A DNA stretch of 64,000 nucleotides from Thermohalobaculum sp039822785 (GTDB taxonomy: Bacteria > Pseudomonadota > Alphaproteobacteria > Rhodobacterales > Rhodobacteraceae). Positions 1 through 8,872 of this stretch are shown in pieces. The translations under genes were made by a program, and so were the position numbers. The notes beneath the pieces were generated by a model, which was given only the letters and a program-made list of their open reading frames with translations, searched no databases and was not told the DNA's origin. Every line of letters starts with the position of its first letter. Position 1 is the first letter of the stretch. The stretch covers positions 1-64,000 of the forward strand of contig JBCBMO010000007.1 in the NCBI GenBank assembly GCA_039822785.1, read 5' to 3'.

Positions 1-163
1 CCTCCGTTTCAGGTCGCGCCTCCCTAGCCGACCCACCCCAAAGCGTCAAAACCAAACCCCGTGAGCGCGGGAACACCACGGTGCAGCGGTTACAGTCGTC
101 ATGATTTCGCGACTACCGTGCCTGGACTGCCGCCCGGGCGGCGCGACGAGAGAGGAGACGCCG

Positions 164-1036
164 ATGCGTGCCACGATCACCCTTGCGGCCCCCCTGACCA
201 TCCCCGTTACCGCAGTCCTGGCCGCTGCCCTGAGCGCAGTGACGCTCGCCCAGCCGGCGGCGGCCGAAGGATGGCTGAGCGATCCCGTCACCGGCTGCGA
301 GATCTGGTCGGCGGAGACGGTGGAGCCCGGCGACGGTGCGACCTGGAGCGGGGCCTGCCAGGATGGAAAGATCGCCGGCCGGGGCGAGCTGACCTATTGG
401 GACAGCGAGGGGCTGTCGGCGCGCTACACCGGTACGATGCTGCAGGGTAAGGCGCAGGGCGAAGGGACGGTCATAATCCGCGCCGAAGGTGGCGAGGGGT
501 TCGACCGCTACATGGGGTCGTTCGAGGATGGCCAGCCGGTGGGCGAGGGGATCCTGATCACCGCTGACGGCCACCGCTTCATCGGGGAGCTCATCGACGG
601 TATCGCCCATGCCCCTGGTACGCTGCGCCTGGCCGACGGCACGGTGATCCGCGGCGAGATCAAGGACGGCGCCGGCGTGGGCCCCGTTCTGGTCTACACC
701 GTCCCGGCGGAGGACGAGGTCTTCTTCGGCAGCTACGAAGACGGTCAGCGCCAGGGTTTCGGGATCCACGAGATGGCCGACGGCACCGTCTACCGCGGGG
801 ATTATGCGGCGGGCGTCCCGGCCGGTGCGGGGCTGATCGAGACGGAGGACGGCCGGCGCTATATGGGCATGTTTGCCGATGGCCTGCCGGAGGGTCCCGG
901 CACTGGCGTAGATGCCGAGGGCACGGTGTTCCAGGGTCACTTCAAGGCGGGCAAACCCGACGGGCTGATCCTGGTCACCCGTGCGGATGGCACGCAGACC
1001 ACCGAAACCTGGAAGGACGGGGAGAAGGTAGAATGA
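164..1036 (+). CDS. Secreted MORN-repeat protein
   Basis: 290 aa. The start at 164 is chosen because AGAGGAGA precedes it and because it begins a clean signal peptide (hydrophobic core, then AQPAAAEG at about residues 30-37). The rest is built of about nine MORN-type units, for example YMGSFEDGQPVGEG, FFGSYEDGQRQGFG and YRGDYAAGVPAGAG. MORN repeats form beta-hairpin arrays that bind lipids or proteins, so an exported, envelope-facing binding role is inferred; no catalytic domain is visible. The next gene starts inside its stop codon (ATGA overlap), so the two are probably co-transcribed. Confidence 0.8.
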   Translation: MRATITLAAPLTIPVTAVLAAALSAVTLAQPAAAEGWLSDPVTGCEIWSAETVEPGDGATWSGACQDGKIAGRGELTYWDSEGLSARYTGTMLQGKAQGEGTVIIRAEGGEGFDRYMGSFEDGQPVGEGILITADGHRFIGELIDGIAHAPGTLRLADGTVIRGEIKDGAGVGPVLVYTVPAEDEVFFGSYEDGQRQGFGIHEMADGTVYRGDYAAGVPAGAGLIETEDGRRYMGMFADGLPEGPGTGVDAEGTVFQGHFKAGKPDGLILVTRADGTQTTETWKDGEKVE

Positions 1037-1305
1037 CCATGAAGCTGTCGGCTTTGGCCCTCGCCTGCCTGCTGGGCGGCGCGGTCGCGATGATCACCCC
1101 TGCCCCGGCGGAGGCCGGTCCCGTCTCGCGCAACGCCCTGCGCGGCGCCGGGGCCGGCGCGCTGATCGGCGCTATCGCCGGAGGCGGCAAGGGCGCTGCG
1201 ATCGGGGCCGCCGCGGGGGCCGCCACCGGTGCCATCGTGGGCCAGGTGCGCAAGGAACGCCGGCGGGAGCGTCGCCGCGACGCCTATTACTACGGCCGCT
1301 ACTGA
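1033..1305 (+). CDS. Small glycine-zipper envelope protein
   Basis: 90 aa with an N-terminal signal peptide cleaved near PAEAG. A glycine/alanine-zipper segment (residues about 35-70, repeated GAxxGAxxG spacing) follows, then a very basic tail (RKERRRERRRD) ending in YYYGRY. Gly-zipper segments of this kind pack in or against the outer membrane in proteins such as YMGG/YmgG and Rickettsia 17-kDa antigen relatives. There is no lipobox, so it is probably periplasmic or inserted in the membrane. It overlaps the MORN gene stop by four bases; ATG at 1039 is an alternative start. Confidence 0.7.
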   Translation: MTMKLSALALACLLGGAVAMITPAPAEAGPVSRNALRGAGAGALIGAIAGGGKGAAIGAAAGAATGAIVGQVRKERRRERRRDAYYYGRY

Positions 1306-1320
1306 GGGCCGAGAGACAGC

Positions 1321-2127
1321 TCAGAAACGCTCGGGCACCGTGTTGGTGAAGTTCACCCCCTGCGGCGCGCCCTTGCGCCGAGGCTTGCGTTTCGGTGGTG
1401 GCGATAGCTCGAAGGGCAACGTCTCATAGGGGATTTGCGCGAGCAGATGGCTAATGCAGTTCAGCCGTGCTGCACGCTTGTCGTCCGCCGGCACCCGGTA
1501 CCAGGGCGCCTGCGGCGTGTCTGTCGCCTCGATCATGCGGGCATAGGCCTCGGTGTAATCCCACCAGCGCGCCCAGCTCTCCAGGTCCATGGGGCTCAGC
1601 TTCCAGTGCTTGCGCGGGTCGGTTGCGCGGGCCTTGAAGCGCTTCTCCTGCTCCGCCTGGCTCACGTCGAAGAAGTACTTGATCAGGATGATCCCGTCCT
1701 CGATGAGCGCGTTCTCGAAGTAGGGCGTGCCGCGCAGGAAGCGCTCGTATTCCTCGTCGTTGCAGAAGCCCATCACCCGTTCGACCCCGGCGCGGTTGTA
1801 CCAGCTTCGGTCGAACAGCATGATCTCGCCCGCCGCCGGCATATGCCGGACATAGCGCTGCATGTAGAGCTGCGTCTTCTCCCGTTCGCTGGGGGCCGGC
1901 AGGGCCACGACGCGGAAGACCCTGGGGCTCACCCGCTCGGTGATGCGCTTGATCACGCCGCCCTTGCCGGCGGCGTCCCTCCCCTCGAAGACCACGACGA
2001 TGCGCAGCCCCTTTTGCTTGACCCAGCCCTGCAGCGCGCAGAGCTCGATCTGCAGCCGCTTCAACTCCTTGTCGTAGACGGCGCGGGGAACGCGTGGTTT
2101 GTCGCTCTCGGCCTTCTTCTTGCTCAC
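1321..2127 (-). CDS. ppk2: Polyphosphate kinase 2 family protein
   Basis: 268 aa. PPK2 enzymes transfer phosphate between polyphosphate and nucleotides. The family signature is complete: a Walker A-like loop GRDAAGKGG, the arginine-rich lid region (ITERVSPRVFRVVALPAPS) and a Walker B-like FDRSWYNRAGVE. The C-terminal half keeps KRFKARATDPRKHWKLSPMD, typical of class I PPK2. I prefer the GTG start at 2127 because GGGAGGCGAGG sits directly before it; an in-frame GTG at 2157 would add ten residues. Whether it prefers ADP or GDP/AMP cannot be read from the sequence. Confidence 0.9.
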   Translation of the reverse strand: MSKKKAESDKPRVPRAVYDKELKRLQIELCALQGWVKQKGLRIVVVFEGRDAAGKGGVIKRITERVSPRVFRVVALPAPSEREKTQLYMQRYVRHMPAAGEIMLFDRSWYNRAGVERVMGFCNDEEYERFLRGTPYFENALIEDGIILIKYFFDVSQAEQEKRFKARATDPRKHWKLSPMDLESWARWWDYTEAYARMIEATDTPQAPWYRVPADDKRAARLNCISHLLAQIPYETLPFELSPPPKRKPRRKGAPQGVNFTNTVPERF

Positions 2128-2244
2128 CCTCGCCTCCCGCGCGTCTCTCCAATTCACCGTTCTGTCATGAAGTGGGAGACGGCGGCGGCTGTCAAAGCGG
2201 GAGGCGGTCCAGGGCTTACCGTGAAGGGCGGCAATGGCGCTCTC

Positions 2245-2421
2245 TCAGCGGCCGCCCCTTCTATTCCCTCTGTTGACGGCCCTGTTGTTTTCGAACGGAC
2301 GGCGCTCACGCCCCGTTGGGGGCGGTGTCGGCGTGCATGCTGTGCAGACGAGGGTCAGCACCAGGGCCGCAAAGAAACCTCTCCGATCTGGGTTTCGCGG
2401 ATTCTCGGCGCGATCGATCAT
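2245..2421 (-). CDS. Possible small lipoprotein
   Basis: 58 aa with a basic N-terminus, a hydrophobic stretch FFAALVLTLV and then CTAC followed by TPTPPP, which resembles a lipoprotein signal with a Pro/Arg-rich tail. GGAG lies nine bases before ATG 2421. The box is imperfect (Cys at -3) and I recognise no homologue. It occupies the 390-bp gap between ppk2 and coaD, in which I see nothing else. It may be non-coding. Confidence 0.35.
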   Translation of the reverse strand: MIDRAENPRNPDRRGFFAALVLTLVCTACTPTPPPTGRERRPFENNRAVNRGNRRGGR

Positions 2422-2514
2422 GACCGGACACTCCGTTGCTCGCTCGCGGCTCACATGGTGTGTGTGTCTGGAGCGTCCAACGGCCGCGTTCAGCAGCGCG
2501 CGTTCACGTGATTG

Positions 2515-3033
2515 TCAGCCGCTCTTTAAGGCCCGCGTCTCCGCGTGGAACTTCGCTTTCAGCCGCGCTTCGACCGAGGGGGTGACGAACTGGGATATGT
2601 CGCCCTTCATCCGGGCGATTTCCTTGACCAGCTTCGACGCGATGGCCTGGTGTTGCGCCTCGGCCATCAGAAACACCATCTCGATGTCGTCGTTCAGCGC
2701 CCGGTTCATGCCGACCATCTGGAACTCGTACTCGAAATCCGAGACGGCGCGCAGACCGCGGATAATGAGGTTGGCGCCCACCTCCTCGGCGAACTGCATC
2801 AGCAGGTTCTCGAAAGGGCGAACGATAATCTCGGTGCCGTTCTGGGCCGCCACCTCGGCGCAGACGGCCTCCAGCATCTCGGTCCGCTCTTCCAGGCTGA
2901 ACAGCGGGCCCTTATCGCGGTTGATCGCGACGCCGACGACCAAACGGTCCACCAGGCGCGCGGCCCGGCGGATCACGTCGATATGCCCCAGGGTCACGGG
3001 GTCGAAGGTGCCAGGATAAAGGCCAGTGCGCAT
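2515..3033 (-). CDS. coaD: Phosphopantetheine adenylyltransferase
   Basis: 172 aa, normal length. Catalyses ATP + 4'-phosphopantetheine to dephospho-CoA + PPi, the penultimate step of CoA synthesis. The nucleotidyltransferase fold is shown by YPGTFDPVTLGHIDVI at the N-terminus (the TxGH motif), then RGLRAVSDFEYEFQM, the substrate-binding arginine region. GAGGG lies just upstream of ATG. It is on the same strand as the CBS gene and uvrA, about 85 bp downstream of the CBS gene. Confidence 0.95.
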   Translation of the reverse strand: MRTGLYPGTFDPVTLGHIDVIRRAARLVDRLVVGVAINRDKGPLFSLEERTEMLEAVCAEVAAQNGTEIIVRPFENLLMQFAEEVGANLIIRGLRAVSDFEYEFQMVGMNRALNDDIEMVFLMAEAQHQAIASKLVKEIARMKGDISQFVTPSVEARLKAKFHAETRALKSG

Positions 3034-3119
3034 GGGGTCCCTCGCGTCTTTTGCGCGGCAGGCAAGCCCGCCGCGCGAAACGCGTCAAGGGCAAAGGAGG
3101 AGGGTGCGGCGATGCCGGC

Positions 3120-3551
3120 TCAGCCGGCCAGCATATGCGCCATCGCTTCGTTCTCGGCCTCGATCTCGTCGATGCGCGCCTTGACCACATCGCCGATGGA
3201 CAACAGCCCGGCGAGCTGGCCGCGCAGCATCACCGGCATGTGCCGGAAACGTCCCTCGGTCATCCGTTCCAGCACCGAGAGCGCGTCCTCCTCCGGCGAG
3301 CAGGTGGAGACCTTGGCCGTCATGATGGCTTTCACCGGCTTGCTCATGACGCCGGGCCCGTCGGTGCCGAGGACGCGGACAATATCGCGCTCCGACAGGA
3401 TGCCGGCCAGGTCACCGTCGCGCCCGCGGACAATCAGCGCACCGATGCGCTTGGCCGACAGGACCGTCACCGCATCGCCGACCGGGGCCTCGGCCTCGAT
3501 GCATTCCACGTGAGTCGATCCCTTCATCTTGAGGATCTGCATGACTTTCAT
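3120..3551 (-). CDS. CBS-domain pair protein
   Basis: 143 aa made of two CBS motifs (about residues 10-65 and 75-130), with GALIVRGRDGDLAGILSERDIV in the first and the paired HMPVMLRGQLAGLLSIGDVVK in the second. Stand-alone CBS pairs bind adenine nucleotides and act as energy or ligand sensors, usually on a partner. No catalytic domain is attached. Start at 3551 is supported by GGGAG. It sits between uvrA and coaD on the same strand; its target cannot be inferred. Confidence 0.85.
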   Translation of the reverse strand: MKVMQILKMKGSTHVECIEAEAPVGDAVTVLSAKRIGALIVRGRDGDLAGILSERDIVRVLGTDGPGVMSKPVKAIMTAKVSTCSPEEDALSVLERMTEGRFRHMPVMLRGQLAGLLSIGDVVKARIDEIEAENEAMAHMLAG

Positions 3552-3662
3552 GGCGTTCTCCCAGGACTTGATCTCGTTGATTGAGACAAGCCTGAGGTCT
3601 GCCTACGATTGTGTCAATGTGGCGTGCGCACGCGAAACATCCTTTCGCGCGTGCAGCATTTC

Positions 3663-6542
3663 TTACTCCGCGGCGATGCGGCCCTTCGCGGCCAGGATAT
3701 CGCGCAGGTATCGACCGGTGTGGCTGCCCTCGACGCTCGCCAGATCCTCCGGCGTGCCGGTGCCGATGATGCGCCCGCCGCCGTCGCCGCCCTCGGGGCC
3801 CAGGTCGACCAGCCAATCGGCGACCTTGATGACGTCGAGGTTGTGCTCGATCACCACCACGGTGTTGCCCTGGTCCACCAGGCTCTGCAGCACCTCGAGC
3901 AGCTTGTTCACATCCTCGAAGTGCAGGCCCGTGGTGGGCTCGTCGAGGATGTAAAGGGTCTGGCCGGTGGCCTTGCGGGCGAGCTCCTTGGAGAGCTTAA
4001 CGCGCTGCGCCTCACCCCCAGACAGGGTCGTCGCCTGTTGGCCGATCTTGATGTAGCCGAGGCCAACCTCCTTCAGCGTGACCAGCTTGTCGCGGATCAT
4101 CGGGATCGCGTCGAAGAACTGGACCCCGTCCTCGACCGTCATCTCGAGGACGTCGGCGATGGATTTGCCGCGATACTTGATCTCCAGCGTCTCGCGATTG
4201 TAGCGCGCGCCGTTGCAGGTCTCGCAGGTGACGTAGACATCCGGGAGAAAGTGCATCTCCACCTTGATGACACCGTCGCCCTGGCAGGCCTCGCAGCGCC
4301 CGCCCTTTACGTTGAAGCTGAAGCGGCCGGGCTTGTAGCCCCGCGCCTTCGCCTCCGGCAGGCCGGCGAACCAGTCGCGGATGGGGCCGAAGGCGCCGGT
4401 ATAGGTCGCGGGGTTCGAACGCGGCGTGCGCCCGATGGGCGACTGGTCGATGTCGATCACCTTGTCGAGTTGGTCGAGCCCGCGGACGGTGCGGCATGGC
4501 GCGGGCTGCATCCGCGCGTTGTTCAGCCGATTGGCGGCGTGCTTGAACAGCGTCTCGTTGATCAGCGTGGACTTGCCCGAGCCGGAGACGCCGGTGATGC
4601 AGGTGAGCGTCCCCAGCGGGATCTCCAGGTCGACGTCGCGCAGGTTGTTGCCCGTGGCGCCCTCGACCCGCAGGAACTTGCCGTTGCCGGGGCGGCGGAT
4701 CGCGGGGATCGCGACCTCCCGCGTGCCCAGCAAATAGGCGCCGGTCACCGACCCCTCGGTCTGGGCGACCTCCTGCGGGGTGCCCTGGGCGATGATCCGG
4801 CCACCGTGAATGCCCGCACCCTCCCCGATGTCGAGGACATAGTCGGCCTCGCGGATCGCCTCCTCGTCGTGCTCGACCACGATGACCGTGTTGCCCTGGT
4901 CGCGCAGGCCCTTGAGGCTGGTCAACAGCCGCCCGTTATCGCGCTGATGCAGCCCGATGGAGGGCTCGTCGAGCACATAGAGCACCCCAGTGAGGCCGGA
5001 GCCGATCTGCGAGGCCAGCCGGATCCGCTGGCTCTCGCCCCCCGACAGCGTGCCCGAGCCGCGGGCCAGCGTCAGGTAGTCGAGGCCGACGTCCACCAGG
5101 AAGCCCAGCCGCTCCCGGATCTCCTTGAGGATGGCGACGGCGATCTGGTTCTTCTGCTGGCTGAGGTGGTCAGGGACCGTCTCGACCCAGTCGCGGGCCT
5201 CGCGGATCGACATCTGGGTGATGTGGCCGATGTGCTTGCCGCCGATCTTGACCGCCAATGCCTCCTGGCGCAGCCGGTGGCCGCCGCAGGTGCCGCAGGC
5301 GCGCTTGGCCTGGTAGCGCTCCAGATCCTCCCGCACCCAGCTCGAGTCGGTCTCGCGGAAGCGCCGCTCCATGTTCGGGATCACCCCCTCGAAGGTCCGG
5401 TTCACCGTATAGACCCGGCCGCCGTCGTCGAAGCGGAACTTGATCTTCTCGTCGCCCGAGCCGTGGAGCATGAGCTGCTGCACATGCGCGGGCAGATCGC
5501 GCCAGGGCTTGATCGGCGAGAACTCGTAATGGGTGGCCAGGGCATCCAGCGTCTGGCGGAAGACCGGGGTCTTCGACTTTGCCCAGGGCGCGATGGCGCC
5601 GTTGCTGAGGCTCACCGCATCGTCGGGGATCACCAACTTTTCGTCGAAGAAGAACTCATGGCCCAGCCCGTCGCAATCCGGGCAGGCACCGAAGGGGGCG
5701 TTGAAGGAAAAGAGCCTCGGCTCGATCTCCGCGATGGTGAACCCGCTGACCGGACAGGCGAATTTCTCGCTGAAGGTGAACCGCTCCGGCTCAGGCGCAT
5801 TGCCGTTCTCGTCGGCCACCGGCGCCGTCTCGACGATGGCGATGCCGTCGGCCAGGCCAAGCGCGGTGGTGAAACTATCGGCCAGGCGCTGCTCCAGCCC
5901 CTCCTTCACCACCAGCCGGTCGACCACCACGTCGATGTTGTGGCGGAACTTCTTATCCAGTTCCGGCGGCTCGTCGAGGTCGTAGAACTGTCCGTTGACC
6001 TTGACCCGCTGGTAGCCCTGCTTGCGCAGCTCCAGGAACTCCTTGCGGTACTCACCCTTGCGGTCGCGCACGATGGGAGCGAGCAGATAGGCGCGCGTCC
6101 CCTCCGCCATCGCCATGACCCGGTCGACCATGTCGGAGACCTGCTGCGCCTCGATCGGCTCCCCCGTCGCCGGGGAGTAGGGCGTGCCCGCCCGCGCGAA
6201 GAGCAGCCGAAGATAGTCGTAGATCTCGGTGACGGTGCCGACCGTCGATCGGGGGTTCTTCGAGGTCGTCTTCTGCTCGATGGAGATCGCCGGCGACAGC
6301 CCTTCGATATGGTCGACGTCGGGCTTCTCCATCATCTGGAGGAACTGGCGCGCATAGGCAGAGAGGCTTTCGACGTACCGCCGCTGCCCCTCCGCGTAGA
6401 TCGTATCGAAGGCGAGGGAGGACTTGCCCGAGCCCGAGAGCCCGGTGATCACCGTCAGCGTATTGCGCGGGATATCGACGTCGACGCCCTTGAGGTTGTG
6501 CTCCCGCGCCCCGCGTACCGAAATGTTCTTGAGCTCGGCCAT
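3663..6542 (-). CDS. uvrA: Excinuclease ABC subunit A
   Basis: 959 aa, full length. UvrA is the damage-recognition ATPase of nucleotide excision repair. Two ABC modules are visible: first Walker A GLSGSGKSSLAF near residue 30 and second GVSGSGKSTLIN. There are LSGGE signatures (TLSGGESQRIRLA, TLSGGEAQRVKLS) and zinc-finger cysteines (CPDCDGLGHEF; CEACQGDG...CETCNGARY). The start at MAELKN (6542) is standard; an upstream in-frame ATG at 6569 lacks a ribosome site. A LexA-like box lies about 70 bp upstream. The ssb gene lies about 2.3 kb away rather than adjacent, with cidAB and a repeat-protein gene between. Confidence 0.98.
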   Translation of the reverse strand: MAELKNISVRGAREHNLKGVDVDIPRNTLTVITGLSGSGKSSLAFDTIYAEGQRRYVESLSAYARQFLQMMEKPDVDHIEGLSPAISIEQKTTSKNPRSTVGTVTEIYDYLRLLFARAGTPYSPATGEPIEAQQVSDMVDRVMAMAEGTRAYLLAPIVRDRKGEYRKEFLELRKQGYQRVKVNGQFYDLDEPPELDKKFRHNIDVVVDRLVVKEGLEQRLADSFTTALGLADGIAIVETAPVADENGNAPEPERFTFSEKFACPVSGFTIAEIEPRLFSFNAPFGACPDCDGLGHEFFFDEKLVIPDDAVSLSNGAIAPWAKSKTPVFRQTLDALATHYEFSPIKPWRDLPAHVQQLMLHGSGDEKIKFRFDDGGRVYTVNRTFEGVIPNMERRFRETDSSWVREDLERYQAKRACGTCGGHRLRQEALAVKIGGKHIGHITQMSIREARDWVETVPDHLSQQKNQIAVAILKEIRERLGFLVDVGLDYLTLARGSGTLSGGESQRIRLASQIGSGLTGVLYVLDEPSIGLHQRDNGRLLTSLKGLRDQGNTVIVVEHDEEAIREADYVLDIGEGAGIHGGRIIAQGTPQEVAQTEGSVTGAYLLGTREVAIPAIRRPGNGKFLRVEGATGNNLRDVDLEIPLGTLTCITGVSGSGKSTLINETLFKHAANRLNNARMQPAPCRTVRGLDQLDKVIDIDQSPIGRTPRSNPATYTGAFGPIRDWFAGLPEAKARGYKPGRFSFNVKGGRCEACQGDGVIKVEMHFLPDVYVTCETCNGARYNRETLEIKYRGKSIADVLEMTVEDGVQFFDAIPMIRDKLVTLKEVGLGYIKIGQQATTLSGGEAQRVKLSKELARKATGQTLYILDEPTTGLHFEDVNKLLEVLQSLVDQGNTVVVIEHNLDVIKVADWLVDLGPEGGDGGGRIIGTGTPEDLASVEGSHTGRYLRDILAAKGRIAAE

Positions 6543-6609
6543 ACTGCCCCGCTGTTCCGCCAGCCGCATGAAGTAAGCGAAACACCGGCGGTTGCGAGTC
6601 GCAATAAGC

Positions 6610-6624
6610 GAACAAAGGGTGAAA
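6610..6624 (-). promoter_or_regulatory. LexA-like SOS box upstream of uvrA
   Basis: On the minus strand the site reads TTTC-N7-GTTC; alphaproteobacterial LexA binds GTTC-N7-GTTC, so one base differs. It lies about 70 bp before the uvrA start, where an SOS operator would be expected. Confidence 0.45.
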
Positions 6625-6801
6625 ATCTACCCCCGCCCCACAACCCTTGCGCATCCCCACCACCGGAAGGTTGTCACAAAGGGGCAGAGGCCGTGGCGCT
6701 CGGCCGCGGGGCGCTGCGGTCGCAAGCCGAAACTGCTGCGGTGACGGCGCCTGGGCCGCAGCGCAGGCTGACGCCCTCGCCAGCCGATCGGAGCCTGCCC
6801 C

Positions 6802-7158
6802 ATGGTGTTTTTTCTGACCCTCATCCTCGTGTGCCAATTGGCGGGCGAAAGCCTGGTGGCCGCAACCGGCCTGCCCTTGCCCGGCCCTGTGGTCGGCATG
6901 GCGATCCTGTTTGCGGGGCTTTGCCTGCGGGGCCTACCAGCGGATCTGGGCCGTGTGGCGGACGGGCTGTTGGGCAACCTCTCCCTGCTCTTCGTCCCGG
7001 CGGGGGTCGGCGTCATGGTCCATGCCGGGTTGCTGGGGCGGGAGTGGCTGCCGCTGCTGGCCGCCCTGGTCGTCTCCACCATCGCGACGGTGGCGGTCAC
7101 GGGCGTGCTGATGGCGCGGCTTGGCCAGCGCGCGAAGGACGCCGGCGATGGACGCTGA
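6802..7158 (+). CDS. cidA: CidA/LrgA holin-like membrane protein
   Basis: 118 aa with four hydrophobic segments; the LPLPGPVVGMAILF motif and NLSLLFVPAGVGVM are hallmarks of CidA/LrgA. These small membrane proteins work with a CidB/LrgB partner in control of murein hydrolase activity, or in pyruvate/by-product transport in some bacteria. The next gene is the LrgB partner and overlaps this one by eleven bases, so they form a two-gene operon. Whether it is the Cid or Lrg type cannot be decided from sequence. Confidence 0.85.
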   Translation: MVFFLTLILVCQLAGESLVAATGLPLPGPVVGMAILFAGLCLRGLPADLGRVADGLLGNLSLLFVPAGVGVMVHAGLLGREWLPLLAALVVSTIATVAVTGVLMARLGQRAKDAGDGR

Positions 7159-7882
7159 GACACCCGACATTCTGCGCGATGTCTGGGTCTATCTGGCGCG
7201 CGATCCGCTGCTGCACCTTACCCTGACGCTGGCGGCCTTTCAGGTCGGGTCCTGGATCTATCGGCGCATGGGGCTGAACCCACTCGCCAATCCGGTGCTG
7301 ATCGCGGTGCTGCTGGTCGTCGCCGCGCTGGCCGTGACCGACACGGGCTATGAGCGCTATTTCGAGGGCGCGCAGTTCGTGCACTTCCTGCTGGGCCCCG
7401 CGACGGTGGCGCTCGCGATCCCGCTCTACCGCCAGCTCGCGCGGCTGCGCGGCTCGGGCCCCGCGATCCTGGCGAGCATCCTGGCAGGCTCCGTCTGCGC
7501 CTCGGCGACGGCCGTAGGGACGGCCTGGCTGATGGGGGCGGGGCGCGACACGCTGGTGGCGCTGGCGCCTAAATCGGTGACGGCGCCGGTCGCCATGGGC
7601 ATTACCGAGGCTTTGGGCGGCCTCCCCTCCCTCACGGCTGTGCTGGTGATCCTGACCGGCATCCTGGGCGCCATGCTGGGCCCGCCGCTGCTGACGGCGC
7701 TCGGGGTGCGGGACTGGGCGGCGCGGGGGCTGGCGATGGGCACGGCAAGCCACGGGATCGGCACGGCGCGGGCGCTGCAGGTCAACGAGGTCGCCGGGGC
7801 CTTCGCCGGGCTCGCCATGGGGCTCAATGCCCTGGCCACGGCGGCGCTGCTGCCGCTCCTGGCGAAGCTGGTGCTGGGGTAG
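7148..7882 (+). CDS. cidB: CidB/LrgB family membrane protein
   Basis: 244 aa with about seven membrane segments. ALAPKSVTAPVAMGITEALGG followed later by GTASHGIGTARAL is the LrgB signature. The start at 7148 (MDAETPD) is taken because it falls within the end of cidA, giving coupled translation; the upstream in-frame ATG at 7121 lies deeper in cidA. It acts with CidA at the inner membrane. The stop codon lies inside a strong hairpin that can end transcription. Confidence 0.87.
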   Translation: MDAETPDILRDVWVYLARDPLLHLTLTLAAFQVGSWIYRRMGLNPLANPVLIAVLLVVAALAVTDTGYERYFEGAQFVHFLLGPATVALAIPLYRQLARLRGSGPAILASILAGSVCASATAVGTAWLMGAGRDTLVALAPKSVTAPVAMGITEALGGLPSLTAVLVILTGILGAMLGPPLLTALGVRDWAARGLAMGTASHGIGTARALQVNEVAGAFAGLAMGLNALATAALLPLLAKLVLG

Positions 7883-7916
7883 GGCCCGACCCGGCATGCC
7901 GCCGCGGTCGGGCCCT
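7881..7916. terminator. Hairpin between convergent genes
   Basis: Perfect 11-bp inverted repeat AGGGCCCGACC / GGTCGGGCCCT around a 14-base loop, between convergent cidB and the minus-strand gene ending at 7964. No T-tract follows on either strand, so termination is inferred from position and stem strength. Confidence 0.5.
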
Positions 7917-7963
7917 CTGCTCGACAGGGTCTTCGCCCCGTTATGCCTGTCTCGAGGGCCGGA

Positions 7964-8656
7964 TCAGTCGCGATCCACGTCGGTGATACGGCCCGAGCGG
8001 CGGCTTACGTCGAACTCAAGCTCACGGCCGCGACGCTCTGCCTCCACCTCGAAGCGGCGGCCCTCCCGCTCGATCTCGATGTCGCGGAACCCAAGCGAGC
8101 GCAGGTTGCGTCGGATCTGCCGCGGATTGTCGCCCAGAAAACGGCCGTCGAAGCGCTGAGAGAGTCGCTTCTCCTGGCGCCGCTCCCGCTCGCGCTCGGC
8201 CCTGCGTTCGGCGCGGCGCCGCTCGGCCCTGCGCTCTTCGGCCCGGCGCTCGGCGCGCCGCTCTGCCCGGCGCCGCTCCTCGCGCAGGAGAGCGCGGCGC
8301 TCCGCTTGCCGCAGCTCCTGGCGACGCAGCGCGCGCCGGTCCGCCTGCCGCAGCTCTTGGCGGCGCAGCGCGCGACGCTCTGCCTGCCGCTGCTCCTGAC
8401 GACGCAGCGCGCGACGCTCTGCCTGCCTCAGCTCCTGACGACGCAGCGCGCGCCGGTCCGCCTCCCGCAGCTCCTGGCGCCGAACGGTCTCCCGCTTTGC
8501 CTCACGATACGCCCGGCTCTCGCGGTGAATGTACCCATTCGCCTTCTCGAGCTCGCGCAGCGTGCGGCGGTCGTTGAGATCATCATCACCCGCGCTGGCG
8601 GGCATCAAAGGGGCGGCGAGGAAGAGGGCCGCGGCCAACATCATCAGGGTTTTCAT
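7964..8656 (-). CDS. Secreted Arg/Glu-rich repeat protein with PepSY-like C-terminus
   Basis: 230 aa. Signal peptide (MKTLMMLAAALFLAAP..ASA), then a long, extremely charged helix. It contains five tandem copies of a 13-residue unit (RRQELRQAERRAL type, about residues 59-123) followed by RRAERRAEERRAERR-like runs to about residue 165. The last 60 residues (RNLRSLGFRDIEIEREGRRFEVEAERRGRELEFDVSRRSGRI, split here by wording only) resemble a PepSY-like fold. A long, single charged alpha helix in the periplasm is likely. ATG 8656 is preferred because GGAG lies before it. No homologue is recognised for the repeats. Confidence 0.7.
   Translation of the reverse strand: MKTLMMLAAALFLAAPLMPASAGDDDLNDRRTLRELEKANGYIHRESRAYREAKRETVRRQELREADRRALRRQELRQAERRALRRQEQRQAERRALRRQELRQADRRALRRQELRQAERRALLREERRRAERRAERRAEERRAERRRAERRAERERERRQEKRLSQRFDGRFLGDNPRQIRRNLRSLGFRDIEIEREGRRFEVEAERRGRELEFDVSRRSGRITDVDRD
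8288..8482 (-). repeat. Five tandem 39-bp coding repeats
   Basis: In-frame repeats within the Arg/Glu-rich gene encode RRQEL-R-x-A-[DE]-RRAL five times with few changes. The DNA copies are nearly identical, so copy number could vary by slippage or recombination. Confidence 0.8.
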
Positions 8657-8872
8657 GGAAAGCTCCATTCATTGCCGGTGACGCCTTAACCGCCCCAACT
8701 CCGGTTTCTGTCGCCCGGCGCCCCGGCGCATCACGATCTTGGGATACCGCAACGGAAACCGCCTGGCGGCCCGTAGGCTTGGTGTCCCCCTGCCATGCGA
8801 TGATGACATCGCGCATTGCGCCGGCCGGGCGCTTGCCTAAAGTGGCGCGCTCAGCGACAGCGGGAGAGCGCC

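Noticed and set aside
3609..7226. A very long plus-strand frame across uvrA
   Set aside because: It is the complementary frame of uvrA, kept open by high GC; its sequence is low in recognisable motifs and uvrA is certain.
8288..8482. CRISPR array
   Set aside because: The 39-bp repeats have no spacers and lie in frame within a coding region.
7943..8689. A 248-codon plus-strand frame opposite the Arg/Glu repeat gene
   Set aside because: Repeats translate as Leu/Pro/Ala-rich mirror of the charged repeats; the signal peptide is only on the minus strand.
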